Of a DNA stretch of 64,000 nucleotides, positions 34,185 to 42,659 are shown in pieces; position 1 is the first letter of the stretch, and every line of letters begins with the position of its first letter. Position numbers and translations under genes: made by a program. Under the pieces are notes generated by a model. The model saw only the letters and a program-made list of their open reading frames with translations. It was not told the DNA's origin and searched no databases. The stretch is from DATKZS01 sp035527835 [NCBI: bacterium]. GTDB lineage: Bacteria; RBG-13-61-14. The stretch is taken from assembly GCA_035527835.1 (NCBI GenBank), contig DATKZS010000196.1:16419-80418 (forward strand), in the 5' to 3' direction.

Positions 34185-35113
34185 CTCGCCCTCCTCGCCC
34201 TGGCCTTGAAGAATTTGATCAGGGAGCGGTCGTAGGGCTCACCGGCCGAGACCGGGATGTTGTCGAGGTCCCTGGAGAGGAAGACGTGGTCGCGCCTGGC
34301 GTCGGCCTCGCGGGTGATGGCGGCGAAGAGCTCGCGGGTATGCTGGTCATAGGTGTCCACCACGATGCGCTCTCCGGTCTCGGCGTCTTCGAGCTCGATG
34401 AGTCCGACTGGTTCGAGCTGTTTTTCGCGGGGGTCGGACAGGGGCACGGCGATGAGGTCGTGGCGCTTGCCGGCGATGCTGATGGCCTTGTCGTATCCGG
34501 TGGCCATGAAGTCGGAGATGAGGAAGACGACGGCCTTTCTTTTGTGGACTCGGGAGAGGTATTCGAGGGCGGCGGCGATGTCGGTGTGCTTCCCTTGGGG
34601 CTTGAAGAAGAGGACCTCGCGGATGATGCGGAGCACGTGGGTGCGTCCCTTCTTGGGCGGGATCGAGCGCTCGACCTGGTCGGTGAAGATGATGAGCCCG
34701 ACGCGGTCGTTGTTGCGGACGGCGGAAAAGGCGAGCAGGGCGCAGAGCTCGGCGGCGAGCTCGGCCTTCTGCTTGTCGCGGGTCCCGAAGTAGAGCGACG
34801 AGCTGGCGTCCACCATCAGGATCACGGTGAGCTCGCGCTCCTCGTGGAAGACCTTGACGTAGGGGTGGCCGGCGCGGGCGGTGACGTTCCAGTCAATGAT
34901 GCGCACGTCGTCGCCGGGCGTGTACTCCCGGACCTCGGAAAACTCCATGCCGCGGCCCTTGAACACGCTGTGGTACTGGCCCGCCATGACCTCGTTGACC
35001 ACGCGCCGCGTGGTGATCTCGATGCGCCGGACCTTTTTCAGGAGCTCGCGCACCGACTCGGCGCCGTTCTTATCAGCGGCGGCGCGAGGCGGGTTATGGG
35101 TTGAAGTGGTCAT
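34181..35113 (-). CDS. DUF58 protein
   Basis: 310 residues. The DUF58 core reads GRGMEFSEVREYTPGDDVRIIDWNVTARAG, followed by a VWA-like Rossmann half with MVDASSSLYFG (MIDAS-like Asp-x-Ser-x-Ser). DUF58 proteins are partners of MoxR AAA+ ATPases. Cytoplasmic, no TM. It is followed by overlapping genes of the Bat operon. About 100 bases separate it from moxR, filled by a hairpin repeat. Confidence 0.9.
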   Translation of the reverse strand: MTTSTHNPPRAAADKNGAESVRELLKKVRRIEITTRRVVNEVMAGQYHSVFKGRGMEFSEVREYTPGDDVRIIDWNVTARAGHPYVKVFHEERELTVILMVDASSSLYFGTRDKQKAELAAELCALLAFSAVRNNDRVGLIIFTDQVERSIPPKKGRTHVLRIIREVLFFKPQGKHTDIAAALEYLSRVHKRKAVVFLISDFMATGYDKAISIAGKRHDLIAVPLSDPREKQLEPVGLIELEDAETGERIVVDTYDQHTRELFAAITREADARRDHVFLSRDLDNIPVSAGEPYDRSLIKFFKARARRAR

Positions 35114-35130
35114 ATCAAGCTCATTGTTTC

Positions 35131-35214
35131 ACGCCAAGGCGCAAAGGCGCGAAGGGAAAATAATTTGAATAAAACTTTGCGTTCTTTGCGCCTTTGCGTG
35201 AAAAATTCTTCACG
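35131..35214. repeat. Stem-loop minisatellite, GGCGCAAAGGCGC unit
   Basis: Left arm CGCCAAGGCGCAAAGGCGCG, right arm TTTGCGCCTTTGCGTG, right flank AAAAATTCTT. It is positioned between moxR and the DUF58 gene and touches the 3' end of moxR. Related copy at 42660-42778. Confidence 0.85.
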
Positions 35215-36199
35215 GAATCTCCACGTGGTCGAAGATCTCGCGCACGATGGTCTCGCTGGTCACTTCCTCGGCCTCGGCCTCGTAGGTCACGATGACGCGG
35301 TGGCGGAGCACGTCGGGTCCGATGGCCTTCACGTCCTCCGGGGTCACGTAGCCCCGGTGGCGGATGAAGGCGTGGGCCTTGGCGGCCAGGTTCAAGTAGA
35401 TGCTGGCGCGCGGGCTGGCCCCGTAGGCGATGAGCCCCTGCAGGTCCTTCATGCCGTAGCTTGACGGCTCGCGGGTCGCGAACACCACGTCCACGATGTA
35501 CTGCTTGATCTTGGGGTCCATGTAGATCATGCGCACGGCGTCGCGGGCCGCGGCGACGTCGGCCGGGCCGATGACCGCCTCCGGCTGCGGCGTTTCCTGG
35601 CCGGTCATGCGCTCCATGATGTCGAGCTCCTCCGCCTTGTCCGGGTAGCCCACCACCACCTTGAGCATGAAGCGGTCCACCTGCGCCTCCGGCAGCGGGT
35701 ACGTGCCCTCCTGCTCGATCGGGTTCTGGGTGGCCATCACCAGAAACGGCGGCGTCAGCGGATACGTGGTGTCGCCGATGGTCACCTGCCGCTCCTGCAT
35801 GGCTTCGAGCAGCGCGCTCTGCACCTTGGCCGGCGCGCGGTTCACTTCGTCGGCCAGGATCAGGTTGGCGAACACCGGGCCTTTTTTCGGGGTGAAGGTG
35901 GAGGTGCGCGGGTCGTAAATCTGGGTCCCGATGATGTCGGCGGGCAAGAGGTCCGGGGTGAACTGGATGCGCTGGAACTTGGTGCGGACGATCCGGGCCA
36001 GCGTGCGGATGGTCATGGTCTTGGCCAGGCCGGGCACGCCCTCCAACAGCACGTGCCCGTCGGCCAGGAGCGCGATCAGGAGCCGCTCCAGCATGTTGCG
36101 CTGGCCCACGATCACCTTGCCCGCCTCCTTGAGCACCGCGTCCACGAACTTGCTCTGCTCGGAAACCTTGGCGTGAATCGCCTGCATGTCGAGTTCCAT
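35210..36199 (-). CDS. moxR: MoxR-family AAA+ ATPase
   Basis: 329 residues: Walker A GVPGLAKT (54-61), Walker B LILADEVNRAP (about 113-123), sensor MATQNPIEQEGTYPLPEAQ and the C-terminal lid. MoxR ATPases act as chaperones that remodel VWA-protein complexes, here probably with DUF58, BatA and BatB. GGGGCGG lies upstream of the ATG. Its last codons (EIFDHVEIP) run to the edge of the hairpin repeat. Confidence 0.93.
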   Translation of the reverse strand: MELDMQAIHAKVSEQSKFVDAVLKEAGKVIVGQRNMLERLLIALLADGHVLLEGVPGLAKTMTIRTLARIVRTKFQRIQFTPDLLPADIIGTQIYDPRTSTFTPKKGPVFANLILADEVNRAPAKVQSALLEAMQERQVTIGDTTYPLTPPFLVMATQNPIEQEGTYPLPEAQVDRFMLKVVVGYPDKAEELDIMERMTGQETPQPEAVIGPADVAAARDAVRMIYMDPKIKQYIVDVVFATREPSSYGMKDLQGLIAYGASPRASIYLNLAAKAHAFIRHRGYVTPEDVKAIGPDVLRHRVIVTYEAEAEEVTSETIVREIFDHVEIP

Positions 36200-36221
36200 T
36201 GGCCCGCCCCCTTTGAGAAAG

Positions 36222-36310
36222 AGTATTTAGTATCTAGCATTTAGTATTTAGCGCATTAACGTTCAAGAATGACCGCATCGGTGTTCATCCTTATGATCCG
36301 TGTTCATCTG
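36222..36310. repeat. AGTATTTAG short repeat plus ACACGGATNANGATGAACAC hairpin
   Basis: 36222-36251 has TAGTATNT words. 36262-36310 has GGTGTTCATCCTTATGATCC and GTGTTCATCTGTG, part of a hairpin word family. The upstream gene's last codons lie inside this repeat. Confidence 0.7.
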
Positions 36311-37358
36311 TGTTTGATTCCCCCACGCCTGTGCCCATGCTCTCGCCCTCCGCGACGAGTCCCTTGAGCGTCTCCATGGCCTGGTCCAGCTCGGCGCCGC
36401 GCGGCTCACGTCCCGCGAACTTGACCTCGTCGGCCAGCTTCTCCAGCGCGATGATTTTCGAGCGCCACTCCCCGCCGAGCTTGCCGGCCACCGCCGCCGC
36501 CAAAGCATCACGGCTCTGCGAGCGCGCCTTGATCTCAAGCACGTCCTCGCAATAGTGCTTCATCTCGGCCGTGAGCGCCTTCAAGAACGCGCCCACGTCT
36601 CCGGCCATGCGCAGCCGGTCGGCCTCCTTGAGCCGCTCGCGCGCGATCTCGTGGCGCGTGCGCTCCGGCTCCACCGATTTCTCTTCGATCCTCCGCGCCT
36701 TGATCCAGAGCCAGCCCAGGCCCGCAACGCAGGCCAGGGCCGCGAGGCCGAGCCCGATCTTGACCGCCGGATTGGCCGTGAGCTTGGCCGCGGTGAGCCG
36801 CTCCGGGGTCACGGTCACGGGTATTACTTGGGTCTTGAGCTCGGCCTGGTCCCGGGAGCCGATGTAAAAATACTTGATGGCCACCGGCTTGATCTCTGAG
36901 GCCCCGGCCTTGTCGGCGTGGAACTCATAGGTGTACTCGCGCGAGACCTTGACTTTATCGCCCGAGAGCGTGGTCTCGGAATGGAAGCTGTTGGCGAAGA
37001 GGGTGAGGCCGTCGGCGGACGGCGGCTCGGGGAACTCGAAGTCCAGCGGCAGGGCCGGCTGCGAGGCCGGCTCCTCCCAGGTGAGCGTCACGATCAGGTC
37101 CACCGTCTGGTCCTGGGCCACGCTGGGCTGGTCCACCCTGGCGGAGATGGTGACCGATGGGAGCGGCCGGTACGGTGCGGCGGGGGCCGCGGTGTCTCCG
37201 GCCGCCGGGGCCGTTGCCGGGCCGGGCGCGGCCGGAGGCGCGGGCCGGTTCTGCTGGAGCGGCGGGGGCGGCAGCTCGGGAAAATCCGCGGCCGGCGCGA
37301 GAGAGGCCGCGAGCAGCGCGCACGCCGCGGTCAGAACCTTGAGCCTTAGGCCTGCCAT
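36291..37358 (-). CDS. BatD-like protein, first gene of the Bat operon
   Basis: About 355 residues: signal peptide, Pro/Ala-rich linker (30-65), one BatD-type beta-sandwich (VTISARVDQPSVAQDQTVDLIV to about 190), a TM at about 203-218 and a helical tail with ALEKLADEVKFAG. It probably forms part of the envelope complex with BatA and BatB. The last residues (NTDEHGS) come from a hairpin repeat, so the native C-terminus may have been replaced. Third BatD-like protein of the cluster. Confidence 0.75.
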   Translation of the reverse strand: MAGLRLKVLTAACALLAASLAPAADFPELPPPPLQQNRPAPPAAPGPATAPAAGDTAAPAAPYRPLPSVTISARVDQPSVAQDQTVDLIVTLTWEEPASQPALPLDFEFPEPPSADGLTLFANSFHSETTLSGDKVKVSREYTYEFHADKAGASEIKPVAIKYFYIGSRDQAELKTQVIPVTVTPERLTAAKLTANPAVKIGLGLAALACVAGLGWLWIKARRIEEKSVEPERTRHEIARERLKEADRLRMAGDVGAFLKALTAEMKHYCEDVLEIKARSQSRDALAAAVAGKLGGEWRSKIIALEKLADEVKFAGREPRGAELDQAMETLKGLVAEGESMGTGVGESNTDEHGS

Positions 37359-37493
37359 GTTTCAACCACCGATGGGAATTTTATCAGGGCGTTCATGGTT
37401 TCCTTATTACATCTTGGCCCGCTTACCAGCCCTCCCTGAACGAAGAGATGGCGCGGGCCATCACCGGCCTTTTAAGGCTGGTAAAAATTTCTA

Positions 37494-37637
37494 TTAGAAC
37501 CGGTTTCATAACCAGGACAACCACCTAAGATGAAAAGATTATTAACAAGGATATTCAGGATTACCAGGATGGCTTCTGGTTTTTTTGATCCTGAACATCC
37601 TGAATATCCTTGTTTAAAAATTCTTGGGGAGGTTATG
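37494..37637. repeat. Stem-loop minisatellite, ACAAGGATATTCAGGAT unit, in inverted flanks
   Basis: Arms AACAAGGATATTCAGGAT and ATCCTGAATATCCTTGTT pair; outer flanks CGGTTTCATAACC and GGTTATGAAACCG are themselves inverted copies, making a nested palindrome about 145 bp long. Of the remaining gene-free stretch 37359-37882 only the promoter below is recognisable. Confidence 0.85.
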
Positions 37638-37788
37638 AAACCGCCTCTAAGATACTAAAGTCGGGCGGGCGGACTGTCAAGGCTCATGATGCCCGATTCC
37701 GGCCCCAAGGCGTAAGCCTCGCTTGCTAATTCCGGGGTTATGACAACCGGGCCGGGCCTTTGGTTTCATGAGGATGAAGGTAAAATTA

Positions 37789-37817
37789 TTGACCGGAGCG
37801 GGGAGCGTTGGTAGTAT
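37789..37817 (+). promoter_or_regulatory. Sigma-70 promoter for the sugar permease
   Basis: TTGACC, 17-bp spacer, TAGTAT, about 65 bases before the GTG start. It indicates that the permease is the first gene of its transcript. Confidence 0.5.
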
Positions 37818-37882
37818 GTGGTGGATTTTTCGGAGCCGGCCAGGAGGGCCGTGATGACGGAACCGGGGATGGAGAAAAATAA

Positions 37883-39001
37883 GTGAGCGGCGCGGACAAG
37901 AATTCGGAGCAGGCCGGGGGGAAGGGCTCGCCCCGTCCCGGGGGCCGCTACCGGGAGGCGTTGTTGCCGGTGGCGATCCTGATCGGGATGGCGGCGGTTT
38001 TGACGGCGGGTTGGGACCGGTTCGTGCCGGCGGACGAGCGGATCCTGGGGATCTTTTTCAAGCCGGAGAACCTGGGCAACATCCTCAGGCAGAACGCGCA
38101 TTACGGCATCCTGGCGGTGGGCATGACGTTCGTGATCATCTCGGCGGGGATTGACCTGTCGGTGGGCTCGCTCTTGGCTTTCAGCTCGGTGGTGATGGCC
38201 TCGATGATAGACCGGCATCCGGGCGGCGGCGCGGGTCTCGCGCTGCTGGCTCTCGGCGCCGGGATCATGGCGGGCACGGGGCTCGGGCTCGCCAACGGTT
38301 TTTTCATCACTTACAGCAAGGCGCTTCCGGGGTTTTTGTGGCGGCGGGCGGCGGCCAGGGTGAAGAAAGCGCGGGCGCCGCGGCTGGCGATGGTTCAGAT
38401 CCAGCCGTTCATCGTGACGCTGGCGATGATGAGCATCGCGCGGGGGTTCGCGTTTTTATGGACGGGCGGGCGGGGCATAGACATTTACGGGGACCAGCCG
38501 GCGGCGTTCGCGGCGCTGGGCCAGGACCTTGACCTGTGGGTGGTGAAGGTCCCGTGGCCGGGCGTGATCTTTTTGCTGGTCGTGTTCGCGTCGCACGTGG
38601 TGCTCTCGCGCACCCGCTTCGGGCGGTTCACCTACGCCATCGGGTCGAACGAGCCGGCGGCGGCGCTCTCGGGCATCCCGGTGGCGCGGGTCAAGGTCAT
38701 GGTTTACGCCATCTCCGGCGCGCTGTGCGGTCTCGCCGCCGCCATTTACACCTCGGTGCAGAACGCGGGCCGGCCCGACGACGGCATCGGCTTCGAGCTC
38801 GACGCCATCGCCGCCGCCGTGATCGGCGGGACCTCCCTGGCCGGGGGCAGGGGCAGCGTGGGCGGGACCCTGATCGGAGCGCTCATCATCGGCGTGCTCA
38901 ACAACGTGCTCGGGCTGCGCGGCATTGACCCCAACCTGCAGCGCGTGTTGAAGGGCGCCATCATCATCGCCGCCGTGCTCCTGCAAAAGGACCGGGACTG
39001 A
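37883..39001 (+). CDS. Ribose/sugar-type ABC transporter permease (RbsC family)
   Basis: 372 residues. Family landmarks: GILAVGMTFVIISAGIDLSVGS (78-96), PFIVTLAMMSIARG (175-188), GSNEPAAALSGIPV and the GGTSLAGGRGSVGGTLIGA end. It forms the inner-membrane channel for monosaccharide or related import. A basic insertion of about 27 residues at 147-173 lies between GFFITYSK and QPFIVTL, where relatives are continuous. The start is GTG, overlapping the TGA of a short upstream frame. No ATPase subunit gene (RbsA) is adjacent, which is unusual. Confidence 0.88.
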   Translation: MSGADKNSEQAGGKGSPRPGGRYREALLPVAILIGMAAVLTAGWDRFVPADERILGIFFKPENLGNILRQNAHYGILAVGMTFVIISAGIDLSVGSLLAFSSVVMASMIDRHPGGGAGLALLALGAGIMAGTGLGLANGFFITYSKALPGFLWRRAAARVKKARAPRLAMVQIQPFIVTLAMMSIARGFAFLWTGGRGIDIYGDQPAAFAALGQDLDLWVVKVPWPGVIFLLVVFASHVVLSRTRFGRFTYAIGSNEPAAALSGIPVARVKVMVYAISGALCGLAAAIYTSVQNAGRPDDGIGFELDAIAAAVIGGTSLAGGRGSVGGTLIGALIIGVLNNVLGLRGIDPNLQRVLKGAIIIAAVLLQKDRD

Positions 39002-39003
39002 AG

Positions 39004-39732
39004 ATGTGGACCGGCAAGCTCCTCGGCCGCAGCGCCGGGTTCACGATCAAGAACGCCTGGCCCCTGCTCGCCGCCCTCGCCATCTTCGCCCCCGTGGATT
39101 ACGCGCTCAACCATTTCCACCATTTCCTGTTCGAGAACCTGAAGGTTTTTTCCGGAGAGCTTTTCTTCGCGCCGCCGCTTTCCGTGCTGCTCATCAACCT
39201 GGTGTACGCGCTGTACCAGGCCCTGCTCTACGCCCTGATCTGGTCGCGGCTCCACGCCACGCCGCTCACCTATAAAGCCTTCCGCGACTGGCTCGCGCTC
39301 TCGTTCTGGAATTTCTACCTCTACTTCCTGATCTATTATCTGATCATGGTCGTCGGCGCCGGACTGCTCATGATCCCGGTCCTGATCTTCTACCTCGTCT
39401 TCCCCTACCTCGACCTCGCCATCCTCTTCGACCAGAAGCCGCTCGGCGCGGCCATCCGCAAGAACCTCGCGCTCATCGCGCTCATGCCCGTCCCCGTCAT
39501 CACCTTGAGCCTGATCCGCTTCGTGCTCGCCGGCTTCATCCCCCTGATCCTGTTCGCGGCCGGCAACAGCGATGCCTATCAGGACGCCTACACCTTTTTG
39601 CTTCCGCTCCTGTCGCTGCCGGTGGACGTGTCGGTGGTGGTCCTCTATTCCTACCTCACCCGCCACAAGATCCCCCGCTTTTACGGGGGACTCGATTTTG
39701 ACGACGCCGCGCCCCATGGCGACTGGTTCTGA
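39004..39732 (+). CDS. Unidentified polytopic membrane protein
   Basis: 242 residues with five or six hydrophobic segments (about 18-35, 55-78, 98-135, 157-185, 197-220) and a short charged C-terminus. I do not recognise a family; layout resembles DUF975- or YciC-like membrane proteins with no catalytic residues evident. It begins two bases after the permease stop and lies between the permease and the sugar-binding protein, so it may be transcribed with them. Confidence 0.6.
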   Translation: MWTGKLLGRSAGFTIKNAWPLLAALAIFAPVDYALNHFHHFLFENLKVFSGELFFAPPLSVLLINLVYALYQALLYALIWSRLHATPLTYKAFRDWLALSFWNFYLYFLIYYLIMVVGAGLLMIPVLIFYLVFPYLDLAILFDQKPLGAAIRKNLALIALMPVPVITLSLIRFVLAGFIPLILFAAGNSDAYQDAYTFLLPLLSLPVDVSVVVLYSYLTRHKIPRFYGGLDFDDAAPHGDWF

Positions 39733-39812
39733 GCCGGCCGTCTTTTTGTTGACCTGCTCGGCGCCGGGTCATAGAATATGACCATTGGAGGGTGAGTTCT
39801 CGCCCTCGACGA

Positions 39813-39902
39813 GAATAATTTCACACCGAGACACAGAGAACACGGAGAGAAAAACAAAACTCCATTCTTTCTCTGTGATCTCCGTGCCTCCGTGCGAAAT
39901 AA
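39813..39902. repeat. Stem-loop minisatellite, ACACAGAGANCACGGAG unit
   Basis: Left arm ACACCGAGACACAGAGAACACGGAG-type words (in 7-10-bp periodicity), right arm CTCTGTGATCTCCGTGCCTCC. It sits directly before the binding-protein Shine-Dalgarno. Confidence 0.8.
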
Positions 39903-39918
39903 AAGGGAGGGATGGGAA

Positions 39919-40908
39919 ATGAAACATACAGCCGTTGCGACGATAGTTTTCTGCGCCGCGCTGGTGCTGGGCTGCCAGGACCGGTCGTCCGGCCCGTCGC
40001 CGGAGGGCGGCGCCAAGGCCCCGGAGGCGGCGGCGCCGGTCAGCGGCGCGAAGGCGCCGGGCCGGCCGTATATCATCGGTTTTTCGCAGTGCACGTTCGA
40101 GGACCCGTGGCGCATCAACATGAACCAGCAGATGGAAGAGGCGGCCCGGGAGCACCCGGAGATCAAGCTGGTGATCGCGAACGGCGAGAACCGCAACGAC
40201 AAGCAAATAGCGGACGTGGACAACTTCATGGTGAGGGGCGTTGACGCTCTGATCATCAGCCCCCGGGAGGCGGCTCCGCTCACGGCGGTGGTGGCCAAGG
40301 CCCATGACCGGGGCATCCCGGTGATCGTGCTGGACCGGCGGGTGATCGGCGACAAGTACACCTGCTTCATCGGCGCCTCCAACCTGGCCATCGGCAGGGC
40401 CGCGGGCGAGTACCTGGCCCAAAAGCTCGGCGGCTCGGGCAAGATCGTCGAGATCGAGGGCATCCTGGGCGCGACGGCGACGCAGGAGCGCCACGACGGC
40501 TTCCGCGAGGTCATGGCCAAGAACCCGGGCCTCGAGATCATTTACGACCAGCCCGGCGACTACAAGCGCTCGCCGGCCAAGCAGATCATGGACAACGCGC
40601 TGCAGGCCTTCCCCCAGATTGACGCGGTGTACGCCCACAACGACGAGATGGCCATCGGCGCGTTCCTGGCGGCCAAGGCCGTGGGCCGGGAAAAGGACAT
40701 GGTGATCGTGGGCATTGACGGCCAGGGCGAGGCCGTCAAGATGATCCGCGCCGGCGACCTCTCCGCGACCTTCGTCTATCAGAACGGATCCAAAGAGGCC
40801 ATCGAGACCGCGCTCAAAATCCTGAGCGGCGAACAGGCGCCAAAGGAGATCGCGCTGGAAGCCATCCGCATCACCCGGGACGAACACCCGGAGTACCAGG
40901 GGTTCTGA
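39919..40908 (+). CDS. Sugar ABC transporter substrate-binding lipoprotein (RbsB-like)
   Basis: 329 residues: lipobox LVLGC with Cys19, then a type-I periplasmic binding protein fold (YIIGFSQCTFEDPWR, DNFMVRGVDALIISP, GIPVIVLDRRV, HNDEMAIGAFLAAKAVG, GIDGQGEAVKMI). It captures a sugar and delivers it to the permease encoded upstream. GGGAGGG sits eight bases before the ATG. Ligand unknown. Confidence 0.9.
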   Translation: MKHTAVATIVFCAALVLGCQDRSSGPSPEGGAKAPEAAAPVSGAKAPGRPYIIGFSQCTFEDPWRINMNQQMEEAAREHPEIKLVIANGENRNDKQIADVDNFMVRGVDALIISPREAAPLTAVVAKAHDRGIPVIVLDRRVIGDKYTCFIGASNLAIGRAAGEYLAQKLGGSGKIVEIEGILGATATQERHDGFREVMAKNPGLEIIYDQPGDYKRSPAKQIMDNALQAFPQIDAVYAHNDEMAIGAFLAAKAVGREKDMVIVGIDGQGEAVKMIRAGDLSATFVYQNGSKEAIETALKILSGEQAPKEIALEAIRITRDEHPEYQGF

Positions 40909-40917
40909 GCTCACGGC

Positions 40918-40945
40918 TTGAAAAAACCGGGACCGCCGATACAAT
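40918..40945 (+). promoter_or_regulatory. Sigma-70 promoter for the MNT/HEPN pair
   Basis: TTGAAA, 16-bp spacer, TACAAT, 20 bases before the MNT start. Confidence 0.5.
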
Positions 40946-40965
40946 CTTAAGTAAAGGCTGCCGCG

Positions 40966-41286
40966 ATGGACCAAGAAACAAAGACCATTCTCTCCGAGTT
41001 CCGGCGCGGCCTGGAAGCGCTTTATGGCTCCAGGCTGAAACACCTGGTGCTGTTCGGCTCACGGGCGCGGGGGGATGCGGACCGGGAGTCGGACATTGAC
41101 GTGTTGGTGGTGCTGGGGGGATCGGTGGACGCTGGACGGGAGATTTCCCGCTGCGGGCAGTTGATGGCTGACGCGTCTCTGGCCCATACCGTGGTCATTT
41201 CATGCGTCTTCATGGAGGAGGACAGGTTTCTTCATCGCCAGGGACCGTTGCTTAGAAACGTGCGCCGAGAGGGGATCGAGATATGA
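40966..41286 (+). CDS. MNT-type minimal nucleotidyltransferase
   Basis: About 106 residues with the nucleotidyltransferase signature LFGSRARGDADRESDIDVLV (Gly-Ser and Asp-x-Asp). In MNT/HEPN modules this protein acts as antitoxin, AMPylating or otherwise inactivating the HEPN partner. It overlaps the downstream HEPN gene by ATGA. Third catalytic acid not assigned with certainty. Confidence 0.88.
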   Translation: MDQETKTILSEFRRGLEALYGSRLKHLVLFGSRARGDADRESDIDVLVVLGGSVDAGREISRCGQLMADASLAHTVVISCVFMEEDRFLHRQGPLLRNVRREGIEI

Positions 41287-41678
41287 GTCCTGACGAAAAA
41301 GAGCTGCTCTATAAAGCCGGTGAGAGTCTGAAAGCGGCCCGAATGATGCTGGAGGGAGGGTTCCCCGGATTCGCGGCATCACGGGCCTACTATACAATGT
41401 TCTACGTTGCCCAGGCGTTTCTGGAGCGTGAAGAGATGGCCTTCTCCAAGCATTCCGCGGTCATCTCCTTTTTCGGCAAGACTTTCAGCGGCACCGGCCG
41501 GGTCCCCTCTGAATTCCATCGCTACCTTTTGGAGGCTCAAGCAGCGCGCCTTGATGGCGACTACACGGCGCCGGAAAAGGTAAGCCGGGAACAGGCCGCG
41601 CTGCATATTGAACACGCGCAGAAGTTCCTGGACCTGGGTGAGAAAATGCTCGGACCCAAGGATGAATCAAAGGGATGA
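41283..41678 (+). CDS. HEPN-domain protein, UPF0332-like
   Basis: 131 residues, all helical, with the family signature AASRAYYTMFYVAQAFL around residues 32-46 and a C-terminal SREQAALHIEHAQKFL helix. HEPN toxins are RNases, but the RX4-6H catalytic motif is not intact here (Arg34 is followed by Tyr41 where His is expected), so activity is doubtful or uses another residue. It is coupled to the MNT gene upstream and to the SGNH gene downstream, both by ATGA overlaps. Confidence 0.85.
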   Translation: MSPDEKELLYKAGESLKAARMMLEGGFPGFAASRAYYTMFYVAQAFLEREEMAFSKHSAVISFFGKTFSGTGRVPSEFHRYLLEAQAARLDGDYTAPEKVSREQAALHIEHAQKFLDLGEKMLGPKDESKG

Positions 41679-42652
41679 AAAAGTCCCGCCTCACCCTCTT
41701 TTCCTCCGCCGTGTTCATCGCCGCCGCCGTCATCGTGTTTTCCGTGTTCTCGCTGTTTGCGGACCGGCCCGCTCCCGGCCCGGCCGACACTCCCGGCTTT
41801 TACCGCGCGGCCGCGATTCCGGGCGTGGCCCATGAGCACGTTCCGGGCATGACCGGCCATTTGAACGGGGTCGCGGCGCGGATCAATGAGCAGGGCTGGC
41901 GCGGAGGCGGGATCGAGATGCCCAAGCCCGCCGGCAATGTCCGGATCGTGGTCACGGGCGATTCCGTGGTCTTCGGCCAGGGGGTGGAGGAAAACTCGAC
42001 GCTCGCCGTCCAGCTCGAAAAAAAGATCGAGGCTTTAGCCCCGGCGAAAAAATGGGAGACGATCAACGCCGGCGTGCGCGGTTATAATATAAAGGACTAC
42101 GCGCTGATCTTTAAGCCCCGCGTCCTGGCCCTCGATCCGGACCTCGTGGTCCTGGTCATTACCGAGATCAACGATCCGGAGCGGGTCCCGTTCATTCCCC
42201 ATTCCCCGAAAATGGACCGCTGGAAAAGGGCATGGTGGACCAGGCTGCCCTTTATCAGGCCCCTGCTGGCGCTGCCGGTGGCCGAGGAGATGGGCCGCCT
42301 GCTCACGGCCCACGTGCGCGGGCTCTATGACCCGGCGGGCCCGGAATGGCCGGCGTTCCTGAAAGAATTGACCGACATTGTCAACGCGAGCCGGGAGGCC
42401 CACGTCGCCATCATCGTCGTGACCTTTCCCTACCTGGATGACGCCGACGTGTTCCACGACGAGAGAGCGCGCCTGCAGCGGGCGCTCACGGAGCTCGGGG
42501 TCCCATGGATTGACCCGCGGCCGGAATTGGCACGCCACGCCTCATCCGCGCTGGTGGTGAGCAGGAACGATTTTCATCCTAACGCCCTGGCGCTGGGCAT
42601 CACCGCCGGGCTGCTGGCGGGAACGGTGGTACGCGAATTTATTCAGCAGTGA
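41675..42652 (+). CDS. SGNH/GDSL-family hydrolase, membrane-anchored
   Basis: 325 residues. An N-terminal TM or signal anchor (about 9-28) is followed by an SGNH fold: TGDSVVFGQGV (Ser97 nucleophile), NAGVRGYN, an Asn-containing TEINDPER, and DFHPN near the C-terminus (Asp299, His301). It is likely a periplasmic esterase or acetyl-transfer-related hydrolase acting on polysaccharide. The ATG overlaps the HEPN stop, an unexpected coupling to a toxin-antitoxin pair. Confidence 0.83.
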   Translation: MKKSRLTLFSSAVFIAAAVIVFSVFSLFADRPAPGPADTPGFYRAAAIPGVAHEHVPGMTGHLNGVAARINEQGWRGGGIEMPKPAGNVRIVVTGDSVVFGQGVEENSTLAVQLEKKIEALAPAKKWETINAGVRGYNIKDYALIFKPRVLALDPDLVVLVITEINDPERVPFIPHSPKMDRWKRAWWTRLPFIRPLLALPVAEEMGRLLTAHVRGLYDPAGPEWPAFLKELTDIVNASREAHVAIIVVTFPYLDDADVFHDERARLQRALTELGVPWIDPRPELARHASSALVVSRNDFHPNALALGITAGLLAGTVVREFIQQ

Positions 42653-42659
42653 CGATGCA

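Noticed and set aside
37818-37886. Short frame ending in TGA that overlaps the permease GTG, possibly a remnant of an ATPase gene
   Set aside because: Only about 22 codons, no similarity to the C-terminus of RbsA that I can recognise, and a plausible promoter lies directly upstream.
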